A stretch of DNA of 64,000 bases, from NCBI GenBank assembly GCA_965247355.1, contig OZ252011.1:434001-498000 (forward strand). The letters run 5' to 3'. Under the pieces are notes generated by a model. That model searched no databases, had not been told where the DNA came from, and saw only the letters and a list, made by a program, of their open reading frames with translations. Position numbers and translations under genes: made by a program. The DNA is from RHLJ01 sp965247355 (lineage in GTDB: Bacteria; Bacteroidota; Rhodothermia; Balneolales; Balneolaceae). Shown piece by piece: positions 26,663-36,775 of the stretch; position 1 is the first letter of the stretch, and each line of letters opens with the position of its first letter.

Positions 26663-29600
26663 TTAAGCTGCTGAAATCGACACTTCAATTCTTTCGATTT
26701 CACCTGTTCGGTTCATGAGCTTTGAACTCAATTCTTTAGTCAATGATAACTCATTGAATTCGCTCTGACTTCCATCAGTAAAATATATGTTCAGTGATTC
26801 CATATCAGCTAACTGATAAATGAAAGGAACCTGACAGTAAGTGAAGGCAAGAGACCCGGATTCAAGCGAAACGTTGTTTTCATTTCCATTTATATCCACA
26901 TAAGAAAAGGAATCATCAGCTGTCAGAAATTCAGATTTTTTCAACAAACCCGTCCTGATTTTAAGCTGACCTTCTTCTACAAAAATGCCTAACTCACCAA
27001 ATCGGGATAAGATATCTTCCTTAACCTGTCCTGTCATTCCCGGTTGTTTTGCCCCGGCTCCACCTGGAGTATGAGAGTATGGGTCAGAAGGAAAAGCGCC
27101 ATAGTTTTCTGGAGTTTTATGAGTTCCAAGTCCTTCCCGAACATCATAATACAGATCGATTAGTTCATTAATCTGCGCATTATCTGCTCCACTGTTGATG
27201 GCGTCCCAGCAATTTTCTTCTACTGCCAGAATTAACTTTGAAACCATATGCCAGTAAATAGAACCTAGTCCTTCATAACCAAAGAAAGTACCTGAACGAC
27301 CCGTAAAAGACTGGTGATCAAATACCGATTCAAAAGCACTCAGGATGTGTTCTTTTTCAGAAGTGGCCAGAGTAGCGAATTCGCCTTCCAGTGACTCCAA
27401 TACAGATACAACATCCTTAACATTATTGAAACTTCCATTGAAGTGATAATTCCCGTTCACATCTTTTTCAATGAGTCTGTTGTCTCCAGCCTCAATCATA
27501 GCAGAAAGGAGCTTAGAAGACTCCACATTTGATTTAGAAATTGTGTTTTTCTCAAAGAATCTTGGAAGTTGTCGATTTGGGTACAGTATATAACTGTGCT
27601 GATCTTCCCGATATAATGCCGAGTTTCTCAGAGACTTAAGCACTTCGATAATTTCAGAAGGTTCAAGTTTTCCGGAACTTAAAACCGCAACCTGTCCTTC
27701 GAGCATTTCATATAAATAACGGATTCCGATTCCTCCGTCTGATTTTACACTCATCAAATTATAAGAGTGATATAAATTGTCATCACGTTTGTTTGCTTCA
27801 ATAGTGTGATCGACATAATCCAGAACTATATCAAAAAAGGAATCCAGCGAAGCGGAAGAAATCGAAAGATGTTTTTCTGAAAATCCTTTGTATACCTGGT
27901 TACGGTAGGTTTCACCCGCTTTACCAAGGTCATCCACAATACTTCTTCTCACTTCATCAGAAATCGATCCGGATAAGTTTGACGAATAAGTATCGAAGGT
28001 TGTATGAATGGATTTGAACAATTCGGTTACTTCTGCCGATACTGAAAATTTTGAATCTTCAATTTGAGAAAAAAGCTTTTTACAGAAAGTCACATATCGC
28101 CGGATGTAAAACAGAGTCACCATTGAAACTCCACTTCCTACCAGTGCATTATTCGCATCATTCCATTCCGGTCGTTGGGTATTTAACCAAATTCCTGCTT
28201 CAGGTATAAAGTTGGAAAGTTTAGCTAATAAAGTGACCAGCAGCTTTTCGGTGAGATTAACTGAGTAAACATCGCCACTCTTATTCCAGATTAGTTTCCC
28301 GTCAGCACCAATTTGGGCAGTACGTTCTTCCGTGAGTTCTTCTGTTTCATGATCAAAGTCTACCGTATCCTTAGGATCCTTCAGAATATCCTCATATCCC
28401 TTTATACGATAGGGCACATTTGCATAAGCAAAGTTAGCCTGGCTAAGCATGTCATTAAGAGCTTTTGGATGATGCGCCCGAGAAAGCTCCAGAAGCTTTA
28501 ACAGATAGATAATCTGATGATCTCCCCAGTAGCCGATATAAGACCATGGATCATCCTCTTCAATTACTTCCCAGTCGATTCCATCTCTGGTAATTCTATA
28601 TGGGTTGTATCCATCTGCTGTAGAAGCATTTACAAATTTACTGATAATACCTTCCAGGAAGTCCGGATAGGAGAGGGCAAGAGCTTCCCAGTTTTGGAAG
28701 ATATCACGCCAGTTACCAGCGTAATATAATTTCTTGTCCCCATTCTCTTCTCGAAGTTCTATTGAGAACTGGTTCCATGGCCTGCTCGGATCTCCATGAC
28801 GACGGCTGAACGTGAGAGGAAGATACTCAAGAACGAGACGCTTTAGTTGTGTATCATTCTGTTTTTCAACCAATTCCAGTAATGCTGAGTAAGAAACTTC
28901 TTCAGGAAGTGTATTCAGTAGATTAGCATAAGTAGCGGTAATTTTTTTGTTGAACCCCTTTAGAAATGTTATTAAATCTTTGACCTGAACCTGATAGTTA
29001 TTTTCAAAAATACCACCACGCATTACGTTAAACATTACGTTTGCGAAGTGACGGGCATCCATCATTTTATTACTGGATTTCTGGTATCCATCGGCATTGG
29101 CTACAATATGGCTCAGTCGCTTTGTTCCTGCTGCAATATCATCTTCTAAAAGAGAAGCTTTCTTTGATTCTTTTTGTATCCATTCATTGAGTTCAACAAC
29201 AGCAGAAGGTCCCTGATTGAGTTCGGCTACAAAATACCACTCTTCCTGTTGTTTGGGGGGAAGCTGAATCTCACATTCAATAAAATAAGCACCGCGTCTG
29301 GCTCTTATATCAACTTCCTGATTTATGGATTTTCCTTTCCTGAAGTTGTCTAATTGGTCGGAGCACAACAGGTAGTTATTTACTTTAATACCATGTGACC
29401 ATACCGTAGTTGCTTTAAGTGATTCACTTGGCTCTGCCTTATCAACCGGAATTGCGCTAAGTAAATAAAGCCCTAAGCCAGATTCGATCTGTAGTTCGTT
29501 TTTTTTATACGCATCCAGCAAGGTACTGTATTCGTTCTGCATTCTGCGGTCAATGCCGTAGGGAAGAAGGTTCTGGAGTCCGTCCAGTAATCGAATATTA

Positions 29601-30115
29601 ACGTCTGCTTCGCCCAGATTATTCAGAGTTGATTTCTTTACAAACCCGTACGTTCTGCTACTATTCCAGCTATAAGTAAAAGAGAGGTTCAAATCATGAT
29701 TAATCTCTTCGAAAATCAGTTTATTTCCGGCTATGCTTTTATAAATGTTACGTTCGATGTTATACACACCTTCAAAACGTTCTGCAAACGGCTCCCACAA
29801 ATATGTCTTATCCGATTTAGTAACTAATAGGATAGTTTTACTTCCGGTGATATCACTTCCATCATGAATTTTATCATCGGTATAATATGGGAAGAGTGCG
29901 TTTTCGGGATTTTTACGTCCTGCTGATAATCCCCCTTTAGTTGAAATATACAGCCAGTGATCGGAGTCGCTGACTACACTGATAAAAAAAGGAGGCATGT
30001 GATCATAATTACTGATCTTATAAAACTCTACTCCGTCAATAGTTATAAATGCTCCATCAATGTTCTGCTCTTCATTTTTAAAAGCAGCTGATCCTAAGTT
30101 AATTCCGTTAGACAT
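26663..30115 (-). CDS. Large GH94-clan beta-glucan phosphorylase (GH149/GH161 type)
   Basis: 1150-residue cytoplasmic protein without signal peptide. The C-terminal two-thirds is an (alpha/alpha)6 barrel: YAGNWRDIFQNWEALA, DDPWSYIGYWGDHQI and RPEWNDANNALVG, where Asp653 corresponds to the general acid of GH94 phosphorylases. Near the end is THKTPENYGAFPSDPYSHTPG and PGMTGQVKEDIL. This size and these motifs fit the beta-1,3-oligoglucan phosphorylase families GH149 and GH161 rather than the ~800-residue cellobiose enzymes. It would release glucose 1-phosphate from imported beta-1,3-glucan oligomers. Three GH17 genes and a GPH transporter next to it support that. Family number is from memory, not a search. 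Confidence 0.75.
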   Translation of the reverse strand: MSNGINLGSAAFKNEEQNIDGAFITIDGVEFYKISNYDHMPPFFISVVSDSDHWLYISTKGGLSAGRKNPENALFPYYTDDKIHDGSDITGSKTILLVTKSDKTYLWEPFAERFEGVYNIERNIYKSIAGNKLIFEEINHDLNLSFTYSWNSSRTYGFVKKSTLNNLGEADVNIRLLDGLQNLLPYGIDRRMQNEYSTLLDAYKKNELQIESGLGLYLLSAIPVDKAEPSESLKATTVWSHGIKVNNYLLCSDQLDNFRKGKSINQEVDIRARRGAYFIECEIQLPPKQQEEWYFVAELNQGPSAVVELNEWIQKESKKASLLEDDIAAGTKRLSHIVANADGYQKSSNKMMDARHFANVMFNVMRGGIFENNYQVQVKDLITFLKGFNKKITATYANLLNTLPEEVSYSALLELVEKQNDTQLKRLVLEYLPLTFSRRHGDPSRPWNQFSIELREENGDKKLYYAGNWRDIFQNWEALALSYPDFLEGIISKFVNASTADGYNPYRITRDGIDWEVIEEDDPWSYIGYWGDHQIIYLLKLLELSRAHHPKALNDMLSQANFAYANVPYRIKGYEDILKDPKDTVDFDHETEELTEERTAQIGADGKLIWNKSGDVYSVNLTEKLLVTLLAKLSNFIPEAGIWLNTQRPEWNDANNALVGSGVSMVTLFYIRRYVTFCKKLFSQIEDSKFSVSAEVTELFKSIHTTFDTYSSNLSGSISDEVRRSIVDDLGKAGETYRNQVYKGFSEKHLSISSASLDSFFDIVLDYVDHTIEANKRDDNLYHSYNLMSVKSDGGIGIRYLYEMLEGQVAVLSSGKLEPSEIIEVLKSLRNSALYREDQHSYILYPNRQLPRFFEKNTISKSNVESSKLLSAMIEAGDNRLIEKDVNGNYHFNGSFNNVKDVVSVLESLEGEFATLATSEKEHILSAFESVFDHQSFTGRSGTFFGYEGLGSIYWHMVSKLILAVEENCWDAINSGADNAQINELIDLYYDVREGLGTHKTPENYGAFPSDPYSHTPGGAGAKQPGMTGQVKEDILSRFGELGIFVEEGQLKIRTGLLKKSEFLTADDSFSYVDINGNENNVSLESGSLAFTYCQVPFIYQLADMESLNIYFTDGSQSEFNELSLTKELSSKLMNRTGEIERIEVSISAA

Positions 30116-30165
30116 AATAAAAGAACGTGGTTAGTTTATTTAAAATAGCTTTTTGTACAGCTTGA

Positions 30166-31425
30166 TTATTTATCAGTGGAGGAAGCAGGGGGAAGAACGT
30201 CTTCAAGCAATTCCACTGTATTTCCTTGATAGGTTTTAGTGATGGGATATCCGCCTCTGGTTAACCCTTCAAAAACCCCTTTATCAACCGCTTCCCAAAG
30301 TACATATTTAGCTTCTCCTTTTAGATTGATGAGTCCAAAGTGGTTTTCTGATCCCATAGGATTTACCTGATCTTTCCATTGCTCATCAAAAGCCTCAAAG
30401 TAGAAGCAGGAGATTCCTTCTGCATTTGTCCATTCCCGCATAGAATCGTAATACACTTTTTGCTTGTATTCATCTGCGGCCCGGGAGCCTTCTTTGCCAT
30501 ACATAGAATTTGTAAAGGATGCCCAGCCTGTTTCCCCAATATGCATGGGTTTGTCAATACCTAAAGAAGTCATGTACTCTTTCACCGCATTGAATTGAGA
30601 TTTTGCATAATCAGCGGCTCTTCCCATCGCGAGGTCAACTTTTTCCAGATCCGGGAGTAATTCTTCATCATTGGGTACTAACCAAAAATCTGGATTGTAA
30701 TGAGTATCGTGAAAAGGGTAGGTATGTACTGAAACATAATCCACTGCATTGAAAAGCTTGGTCAGATCTTCATTATGATAGCTTTCATCACCACCACCCC
30801 AGGAAGCGAAATTATCAGAAGAGGTAATCCATACATCAGCTCCAAGTTTTCCTTCTGCCTTTTGATCTTGCAGATAATTAACCCATTTGAGAATGATATC
30901 CGGTGTAACAAAGTAAGAAGTAGCCCAATGAACCATAGCTTCATTACCTACTGCTATAATTTTTACTATATCAGGATATTCATTGGCAAGACGGACTGCA
31001 GCCTCAATCTCAGCGGTATTATTCTCCAGACTCTCCACATCATGGATCACTGGTTCATCGGTCCATGCATTCTTTGCATCAATCCACGCACCCAGCATCA
31101 CATACATTTCAAAATTATCGTCCTCTGCTTTTAACTCTTTAATCGCTTTAAGGAGGTTTTCAGCATGTGGAAATTGCTGAGTGTTATAAGTTCGAAGAAC
31201 TCTGATACCTAAGGCATCCAGAATTTTTAAATCTTCTTTTAATTCTGATACAGTTGGAACAATTTCGCGGGTATTCTCACGGAATCCTCCAAATGAAATT
31301 GCCTGAAACTCAGGATTCCCCAAAATTTCTTCTGCAGAGCGATTCCTGTCATTCATATTGTTCGATTGATTACATCCGGTAATTGCCGTGATAATTATTC
31401 CCACGTATATAATAAATATTTTCAT
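30166..31425 (-). CDS. GH17 beta-1,3-glucanase lipoprotein
   Basis: Lipoprotein with lipobox ITGC (Cys18, from ATG at 31425; the longer start at 31449 is less signal-like). The single TIM barrel matches family 17: RVLRTYNT, acid/base Glu162 in AVGNEAMVHW, VSVHTYPFHD and nucleophile motif HIGETGWASF. Family 17 enzymes cut or transglycosylate beta-1,3-glucans. As the envelope-anchored one of three GH17 proteins here it is the likely first cutter of external laminarin-type glucan. It lies 50 bases upstream of the phosphorylase on the same strand. Confidence 0.87.
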   Translation of the reverse strand: MKIFIIYVGIIITAITGCNQSNNMNDRNRSAEEILGNPEFQAISFGGFRENTREIVPTVSELKEDLKILDALGIRVLRTYNTQQFPHAENLLKAIKELKAEDDNFEMYVMLGAWIDAKNAWTDEPVIHDVESLENNTAEIEAAVRLANEYPDIVKIIAVGNEAMVHWATSYFVTPDIILKWVNYLQDQKAEGKLGADVWITSSDNFASWGGGDESYHNEDLTKLFNAVDYVSVHTYPFHDTHYNPDFWLVPNDEELLPDLEKVDLAMGRAADYAKSQFNAVKEYMTSLGIDKPMHIGETGWASFTNSMYGKEGSRAADEYKQKVYYDSMREWTNAEGISCFYFEAFDEQWKDQVNPMGSENHFGLINLKGEAKYVLWEAVDKGVFEGLTRGGYPITKTYQGNTVELLEDVLPPASSTDK

Positions 31426-31567
31426 AATGTGAAGATAATAATTGTTCAATTAAAAATTTGTGTATTTTACGGAAGTTGATTTCAAATTAAATGAAATTGA
31501 TAGTCAATTGTTGGAGTTATATTTCATTGGCTTAACTTAAGAATCAGAAGAAAGTAAATACGATAGT

Positions 31568-32452
31568 ATGTCTTATAAAAAGGAAAAAGTATTTTCGTTA
31601 TTAGGCGAAAATTTCTCAAATAAATCTAATCAGGATCTCAGGGCTCAATTCAGGGAAGTACTGAAAGACGGAATGCACGGGATTGGATTTAGTCCTTATG
31701 AAGAAGGGCAGGAACCCGGAGATCAGATTACCGAGGAACAGATACGTCGCAGGATGGAAATCATTAAACCGTATACAAAGTGGGTACGATCTTTTTCCTG
31801 TACCGATGGAAATGAACTTATTCCGGTAATTGCTCATGAATATGGTATTAAAACCTTGGTTGGAGCATGGTTGGGTACCGATGATGAAAAGAACGAGCGA
31901 GAGATAGAGTCATTAATCAAGCTCGCTAAAGCAGGGCATGTGGATATTGCTGCAGTTGGAAATGAGGTGATGTATCGTAAAGATTTGACTCAGGATGAAC
32001 TACTTGATTTTATCTCCAGAGTGAAAAAAGAATTGCCTAATATTCCTGTTGGATATGTTGATGCCTACTATGAATTTGAAAATCGTCCTGCAATCGCAGA
32101 CGCCTGTGATGTAATTCTAGCAAACTGCTACCCATATTGGGAAGGTTGCCATATAGATTACGCCTTTGTGTATATGAAAGACATGTTCCATCGTGCGCAA
32201 AAAGCAGGTAAAGGAAAGAAAGTAATTATTTCGGAAGCAGGCTGGCCAAATAAAGGCGAGACATTCCATGGCGCAGAGCCCTCTGAAGAGAACGCAATGA
32301 AGTATTTTATTAATACACAGCTTTGGTCTCAAAGTGATGATATAGAGGTCTTTTACTTTTCATCTTTTGATGAGTCCTGGAAAACCGGTGCCGAAGGCGA
32401 CGTTGGAGCCTATTGGGGTCTTTGGGATAAAGATGAAAATCTGAAATACTGA
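31568..32452 (+). CDS. GH17-like protein, cytoplasmic
   Basis: 294 residues without a signal peptide. GH17 features are YTKWVRSFSC, acid/base Glu133 in AAVGNEVMYR, ILANCYPYWEG and nucleophile Glu223 in IISEAGWPNKGE. It is divergent from the lipoprotein GH17 and 33 bases ahead of another GH17 gene, so the two are co-transcribed. A cytoplasmic location next to a phosphorylase suggests a role in trimming or transglycosylating imported beta-1,3-glucan oligomers; this is inferred. Confidence 0.85.
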   Translation: MSYKKEKVFSLLGENFSNKSNQDLRAQFREVLKDGMHGIGFSPYEEGQEPGDQITEEQIRRRMEIIKPYTKWVRSFSCTDGNELIPVIAHEYGIKTLVGAWLGTDDEKNEREIESLIKLAKAGHVDIAAVGNEVMYRKDLTQDELLDFISRVKKELPNIPVGYVDAYYEFENRPAIADACDVILANCYPYWEGCHIDYAFVYMKDMFHRAQKAGKGKKVIISEAGWPNKGETFHGAEPSEENAMKYFINTQLWSQSDDIEVFYFSSFDESWKTGAEGDVGAYWGLWDKDENLKY

Positions 32453-32485
32453 TTCACAGTAGCACATCTAACCAGAATTTTTAGC

Positions 32486-33412
32486 ATGAACAATATGAGA
32501 AAGGTGCATTTTGAATTCGGAAGAGCAATATGTTATTCGGGATTCCGGGAAGGCCAAAGTCCTGATTTAGGAATATTTCCCAGCTATGAAGAAATCAAAG
32601 AAGACCTGATGATTCTTCATGGTCATTGGAAATATCTCAGGTTGTATGATTGTGATAAACACTCTGAAATTGTGTTGCAGATTATCAAAGAGGAGGAGTT
32701 GGATTTCAAAGTGATGCTGGGGGCGTATGTTGCAGCTGAAGTAAGTAATCCAAATTGCCCGTGGGGAGGAGAGTATAACGAGAAAGACCTCAGGCGGAAT
32801 AAGAAGTTGAATCAACGCAGAATAGACAAACTGATACGATTAGCTAATGAATATCCGGAAACCATCTTTTCTTTATCAACAGGAAATGAAGCAACGGTAG
32901 ACTGGACCGACCATTTATTACCTGTGGAAAGCGTAATAGAGTATGTGAGGCAGGTCAAAGCACAAACAAGTCAACCCGTTACCTTTTGTGAAAATTATCT
33001 TCCTTGGTTGGGAAAAATTGAATCGCTGGTAGAGGAAGTTGATTTTATTTCTATTCATACCTATCCGGTTTGGGAATATAAAACCATACAGGAAGCAATG
33101 GATTATACACAGCAGAACTATTATGCTGTTGCCGACAAATATCCTGATAAACCTGTATTGATTACGGAAGCAGGCTGGGCAACCAATTCAAATGGAAGAG
33201 GAATTGATCCCTCAAACGTAAACGAAGAATTCCAGAAGCAATACTTCCAGGATTTAGTCGAATGGAGTGAAAAAGAAGGTATTATCACCTTTGTGTTCGA
33301 GGCCTTTGATGAACCATGGAAAGGTTCGCCGGAACCGCTGGAGCCTGAAAAGCACTGGGGACTGTTTAAAGTAGACAGAACCCCAAAGCTTGTAATTCAG
33401 AGTATGTTTTAA
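32486..33412 (+). CDS. GH17-like protein, cytoplasmic (second)
   Basis: 308 residues, no signal peptide. It has WKYLRLYDCD, acid/base Glu135 in STGNEATVDW, ISIHTYPVWEY and nucleophile Glu228 in ITEAGWATNSNG. It shares the DEPWKG...HWGLF C-terminal region with the other two GH17 proteins, so the three are paralogues. It ends 15 bases from the convergent transporter gene. Function is as for its partner: intracellular beta-1,3-glucan oligosaccharide processing, inferred from family and neighbours. Confidence 0.85.
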   Translation: MNNMRKVHFEFGRAICYSGFREGQSPDLGIFPSYEEIKEDLMILHGHWKYLRLYDCDKHSEIVLQIIKEEELDFKVMLGAYVAAEVSNPNCPWGGEYNEKDLRRNKKLNQRRIDKLIRLANEYPETIFSLSTGNEATVDWTDHLLPVESVIEYVRQVKAQTSQPVTFCENYLPWLGKIESLVEEVDFISIHTYPVWEYKTIQEAMDYTQQNYYAVADKYPDKPVLITEAGWATNSNGRGIDPSNVNEEFQKQYFQDLVEWSEKEGIITFVFEAFDEPWKGSPEPLEPEKHWGLFKVDRTPKLVIQSMF

Positions 33413-33427
33413 GCAATAAGCTCCTAT

Positions 33428-34897
33428 TTATTCTGCACCAAAAGAATCAGGTTTAGGAATTTTTCCGAGGTTATTTTTTCCTTTTTTTGCAGCAAGTTCT
33501 GCAGAAACTTCATCTGCTCTTTCTTCAGTTAAATCGTAGCCATTCATAATGAGCATCGCGAGAATAGTCCCAAAAATTGGAAGGCCGGAGAAGAAGAGTC
33601 TGAGTCCTGTCATAGGTGCCCCGAAAGTAGCACCTGAATCTACATCAAATCCTACCAGAGTCATAATAGCACCCGTTAACAAGCCAGCTATTCCAAAACC
33701 AAATTTAACCATCCACCAGTAAATAGCCCCGAAGATTCCTTCGCGGCGTTTACCGGTATTGAGTTCATCCAGATCACACACATCTGCCGTCATCGACATC
33801 ATAATAGTGAATAGACTTCCAATCCCAAATGAGAAGAAAGGAAGAGCAAATAAAAACATATACGGTTTACCGGGAATAAATAAGAACCATAACAAGAGGT
33901 ATCCAATTAGTGAAATAGATTGACAAACCATAAACGCATTTTTCTTTCCTATTTTGCCTGAAATCCATGCGGTTGCAGGAATCACAATAAAGGTGGTTCC
34001 TAATGCTCCAACACTACCAAATAAGGTGGGCCATACTCCAGCAGCGGCTGCATCCCCACTGAATAAATAATACACGACTATAAAAAAGGTGAAGCTGGCA
34101 ACGGTGTTGAAAGAATTAAAGATCAGGAAAGTGGCAAAACACATTTTTCTGAATTGAACAATTTTAAACGATTCCTTAAAGCCATTGAAAATTTCAGTTA
34201 AACTGCTACCAATATTGCTCATGGTTAAAGGCTCGAAATCATCTCTTTCTACAGTAGATTCACTCTTAATGAATAAGGCAGGTACTAAAGCCAGGAACCC
34301 ACAAATGATTCCCATCCATAGACCCAAAGTTCTGGCTGCTGTATCTGCATTCGGGAACCAATCAGGGTCATACATTATTACCCAGAACCATGGAGCAATA
34401 ACCCAGGCCCATTGTCCAATCCATTGAGCAACAGCCATAATATTGGTTCGTTCGTGGAAATTGTCACTCATCTCATAGCCCATGGCAACATAAGGCACGC
34501 TAAAAACAGTGAATGAGATATAAAAAAGAAAAGAACAGATTAAGAAGTAGGTAAAATTATAATCAAGACCATTTTCGCGATAAAGTTGCCATAAAACAGC
34601 GAAAGTGAGTGCTGATAGAATCGCCCCAACAAATACATATTGTCTTCTTCGCCCCCACCTGGATCGGGTATTATCTGAGATGAATCCCATAATAGGATCA
34701 GTAAAAGCATCCATTAATCTGGGTAGGAAGAAAAGTACTCCCCACATCCATCCGGGAAAGCCTAAATCCTGTACAAGAACCACCATAAAGATGGACATTA
34801 TTGCGGGGAACATTTGATTGGCAAGCATGCCCAATCCAAAGGCTATTTTTTGCCCAAATGGGACGATATGTTTAACAGCAGTTTTCGTTTGATCCAT
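33428..34897 (-). CDS. GPH-family (MFS) sugar transporter
   Basis: Inner-membrane symporter of the glycoside-pentoside-hexuronide family with about 12 helices. The family signature is clear: PRLMDAFTDPIMGFISDNTRSRWGRRR after helix 2 (only the pattern is given), SVPYVAMGYEMSDN and the C-terminal DLDELNTGKRREGIFGA. I start at ATG 34897, preceded by AAGGAAAA, rather than TTG 34915. It is the only importer in the beta-glucan cluster, which has no SusC/SusD, so it probably brings oligosaccharides from periplasm to cytosol. Confidence 0.93.
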   Translation of the reverse strand: MDQTKTAVKHIVPFGQKIAFGLGMLANQMFPAIMSIFMVVLVQDLGFPGWMWGVLFFLPRLMDAFTDPIMGFISDNTRSRWGRRRQYVFVGAILSALTFAVLWQLYRENGLDYNFTYFLICSFLFYISFTVFSVPYVAMGYEMSDNFHERTNIMAVAQWIGQWAWVIAPWFWVIMYDPDWFPNADTAARTLGLWMGIICGFLALVPALFIKSESTVERDDFEPLTMSNIGSSLTEIFNGFKESFKIVQFRKMCFATFLIFNSFNTVASFTFFIVVYYLFSGDAAAAGVWPTLFGSVGALGTTFIVIPATAWISGKIGKKNAFMVCQSISLIGYLLLWFLFIPGKPYMFLFALPFFSFGIGSLFTIMMSMTADVCDLDELNTGKRREGIFGAIYWWMVKFGFGIAGLLTGAIMTLVGFDVDSGATFGAPMTGLRLFFSGLPIFGTILAMLIMNGYDLTEERADEVSAELAAKKGKNNLGKIPKPDSFGAE

Positions 34898-34975
34898 ATT
34901 TTTTCCTTGCTCCAAATTGATTAGCTGGATAAATAAAAGACAAAATTGCTAATAGAACAACTTTGGGAATTTTTA

Positions 34976-36679
34976 TCAGACAAGCGCCTTATTAGCTACC
35001 GCCAATCCTTTTACAAAGGCCTGAATTAATGCTTCGATGGTATCAGGAGAAGCAGCTTTTGTTGTGAAGGTATAATCTTCTTTTTCCAGAGTGAGGGTGA
35101 CAATGACGAGTGAATCAGTATCCGGACTCAGAATCTCCACCTCATGGTTTTTAACTTCCAGCGGGATGAAGGCATCGGTCTCTGCTTTGATCGCGGTAAG
35201 TACGGCGTCCATCGGTCCCACACCCTGATCAAGTGAAATCATTTCCTCGCCGTTAGGAAGTTTTAGCTTCACAGCAGCGCTCACTAGTCCGTGCATTCTC
35301 ATAGTGAGTTTATAATCGAGTACTTCAACCGGATATTCCAGATCAAGATCTTCGTTATACACCAGCGATTTCAACGCCTTTATTTCTTCTTCTTTAAGGG
35401 TTTTCCCTTTTTTGTTGATGCCGCTCACATATTCATCATACAGCCTGCCATGTTCTTCATCCATAGACACATTGCCCATCATCATCTCACGGGATTGGCC
35501 CCAGCTTTTACGCTGAAGGTCAGGGAAACCGGATTCAATATATTGCTGAACACGTTCCAGTTTAGGCGAAAGTACAGGAGAGGAGAGAGAATACTTAGAT
35601 ACAATTTGGGAGCTTTTCAGTCCGGTACCGGTAAGTACGAAGAGGCACTTCTTTCCTTTAAATAGTTCCAGATTATTTTTAAAACAGGCGAAGGGAATGG
35701 CACAAGCCGGTTCTGTGAATAGTCCTTCTTCCACCGTCATTTCCTTCATGGATTCAAGGAGCTCATTTTCGGTGGCGGTGAAGGCGAGTCCGTCTGTTTC
35801 CTGTATGCCTTCCATCACTTTATAAAAATCGAAAGGATCACCAACAGCCACAGCATCGGCAATGGTGTGAACCTGTTCCGCAATAACTTTCTCTTTTTTG
35901 AAAATACCTTCCACAACGGGAGAACTTTGTTCGGGCTGAACAGCTACAAAGGCAGGGATTTTATCAATCTGTCCGGCTGCTTTTAATTCTTTCAATCCTT
36001 TAAAAATTGCTGCAAAATTAGTTCCGGCGCCTACTGGGACAAAGATATAATCATAATCCATAGGACCTTGTTCAAACAACTCATAAGAGAATGATTTTTG
36101 TCCTTCCATGCGAAACACATAATCTCCTGCGAGATAGTAATTCCCTGACTTAGCGAACTCCCGGCATAAGATTTCACATTGTTTGAAATCCCCTTTAATC
36201 TTGATAATAGTAGCATCATAAATCGTAGACTGAGCCAATTTCACTTCCGGAGTCTTTTCTGGTACAAATACAAAACAAGGGATTTTGAAATAGCAGGCAT
36301 AAGCAGCCACCGAAGCGGCCATATTTCCGGTGGAGGCAAGACATATAGCATCGGCACCGAGTTCTATAGCTTTCAATACTTCCACATAACTCCCACGGTC
36401 TTTGAAGCATCCGGTTGGATTTTCAAACTCCAGTTTGGCGTGAATATCAGCTCCGTATTTTTCTGAAAGCCGCGTAAGTGACTTCAGTGCGGTATAGTGA
36501 TTTTTGAGCGGATCAGGTTGAATGTTTTTTAACGGGTACTGAATCTCCGGTCGGACTTCTTTGTATTCCACAGTGAGTACACTTCCACAGTTGGTGCAGT
36601 AGGTGGATGTTTTGTGCTCATCATTAATATGATTGCAGGAAATACAGCGCAGCGTATAGCCGGAATTGTAGCTTTTCAT
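34976..36679 (-). CDS. thrC: Threonine synthase fused to a LeuA-type regulatory domain
   Basis: PLP enzyme converting O-phosphohomoserine to threonine. Residues 12-31 contain a four-cysteine zinc ribbon (C12, C15, C28, C31). The PLP lysine is Lys93 in NPTGCFKDRGS, with LASTGNMAASVAAYA and VPVGAGTNFAAI as PLP-binding motifs. Residues ~455-567 do not belong to threonine synthase: MHGLVSAAVKLKLPNGEEM and SLDQGVGPMDAVLTAIK match the C-terminal LeuA dimerisation/allosteric domain of 2-isopropylmalate and citramalate synthases, after a linker of about 80 residues. This points to allosteric control by an amino acid such as isoleucine or threonine. Normal length would be about 430. Confidence 0.88.
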   Translation of the reverse strand: MKSYNSGYTLRCISCNHINDEHKTSTYCTNCGSVLTVEYKEVRPEIQYPLKNIQPDPLKNHYTALKSLTRLSEKYGADIHAKLEFENPTGCFKDRGSYVEVLKAIELGADAICLASTGNMAASVAAYACYFKIPCFVFVPEKTPEVKLAQSTIYDATIIKIKGDFKQCEILCREFAKSGNYYLAGDYVFRMEGQKSFSYELFEQGPMDYDYIFVPVGAGTNFAAIFKGLKELKAAGQIDKIPAFVAVQPEQSSPVVEGIFKKEKVIAEQVHTIADAVAVGDPFDFYKVMEGIQETDGLAFTATENELLESMKEMTVEEGLFTEPACAIPFACFKNNLELFKGKKCLFVLTGTGLKSSQIVSKYSLSSPVLSPKLERVQQYIESGFPDLQRKSWGQSREMMMGNVSMDEEHGRLYDEYVSGINKKGKTLKEEEIKALKSLVYNEDLDLEYPVEVLDYKLTMRMHGLVSAAVKLKLPNGEEMISLDQGVGPMDAVLTAIKAETDAFIPLEVKNHEVEILSPDTDSLVIVTLTLEKEDYTFTTKAASPDTIEALIQAFVKGLAVANKALV

Positions 36680-36775
36680 AAGAGAATCGGGGATAGAATT
36701 TCAGTGCAAAAATACGAAGCTTAGAACTATAAAAAAGCGCTTTTTTTGTTATGGGAAGGATTTTATTAGTTATAC

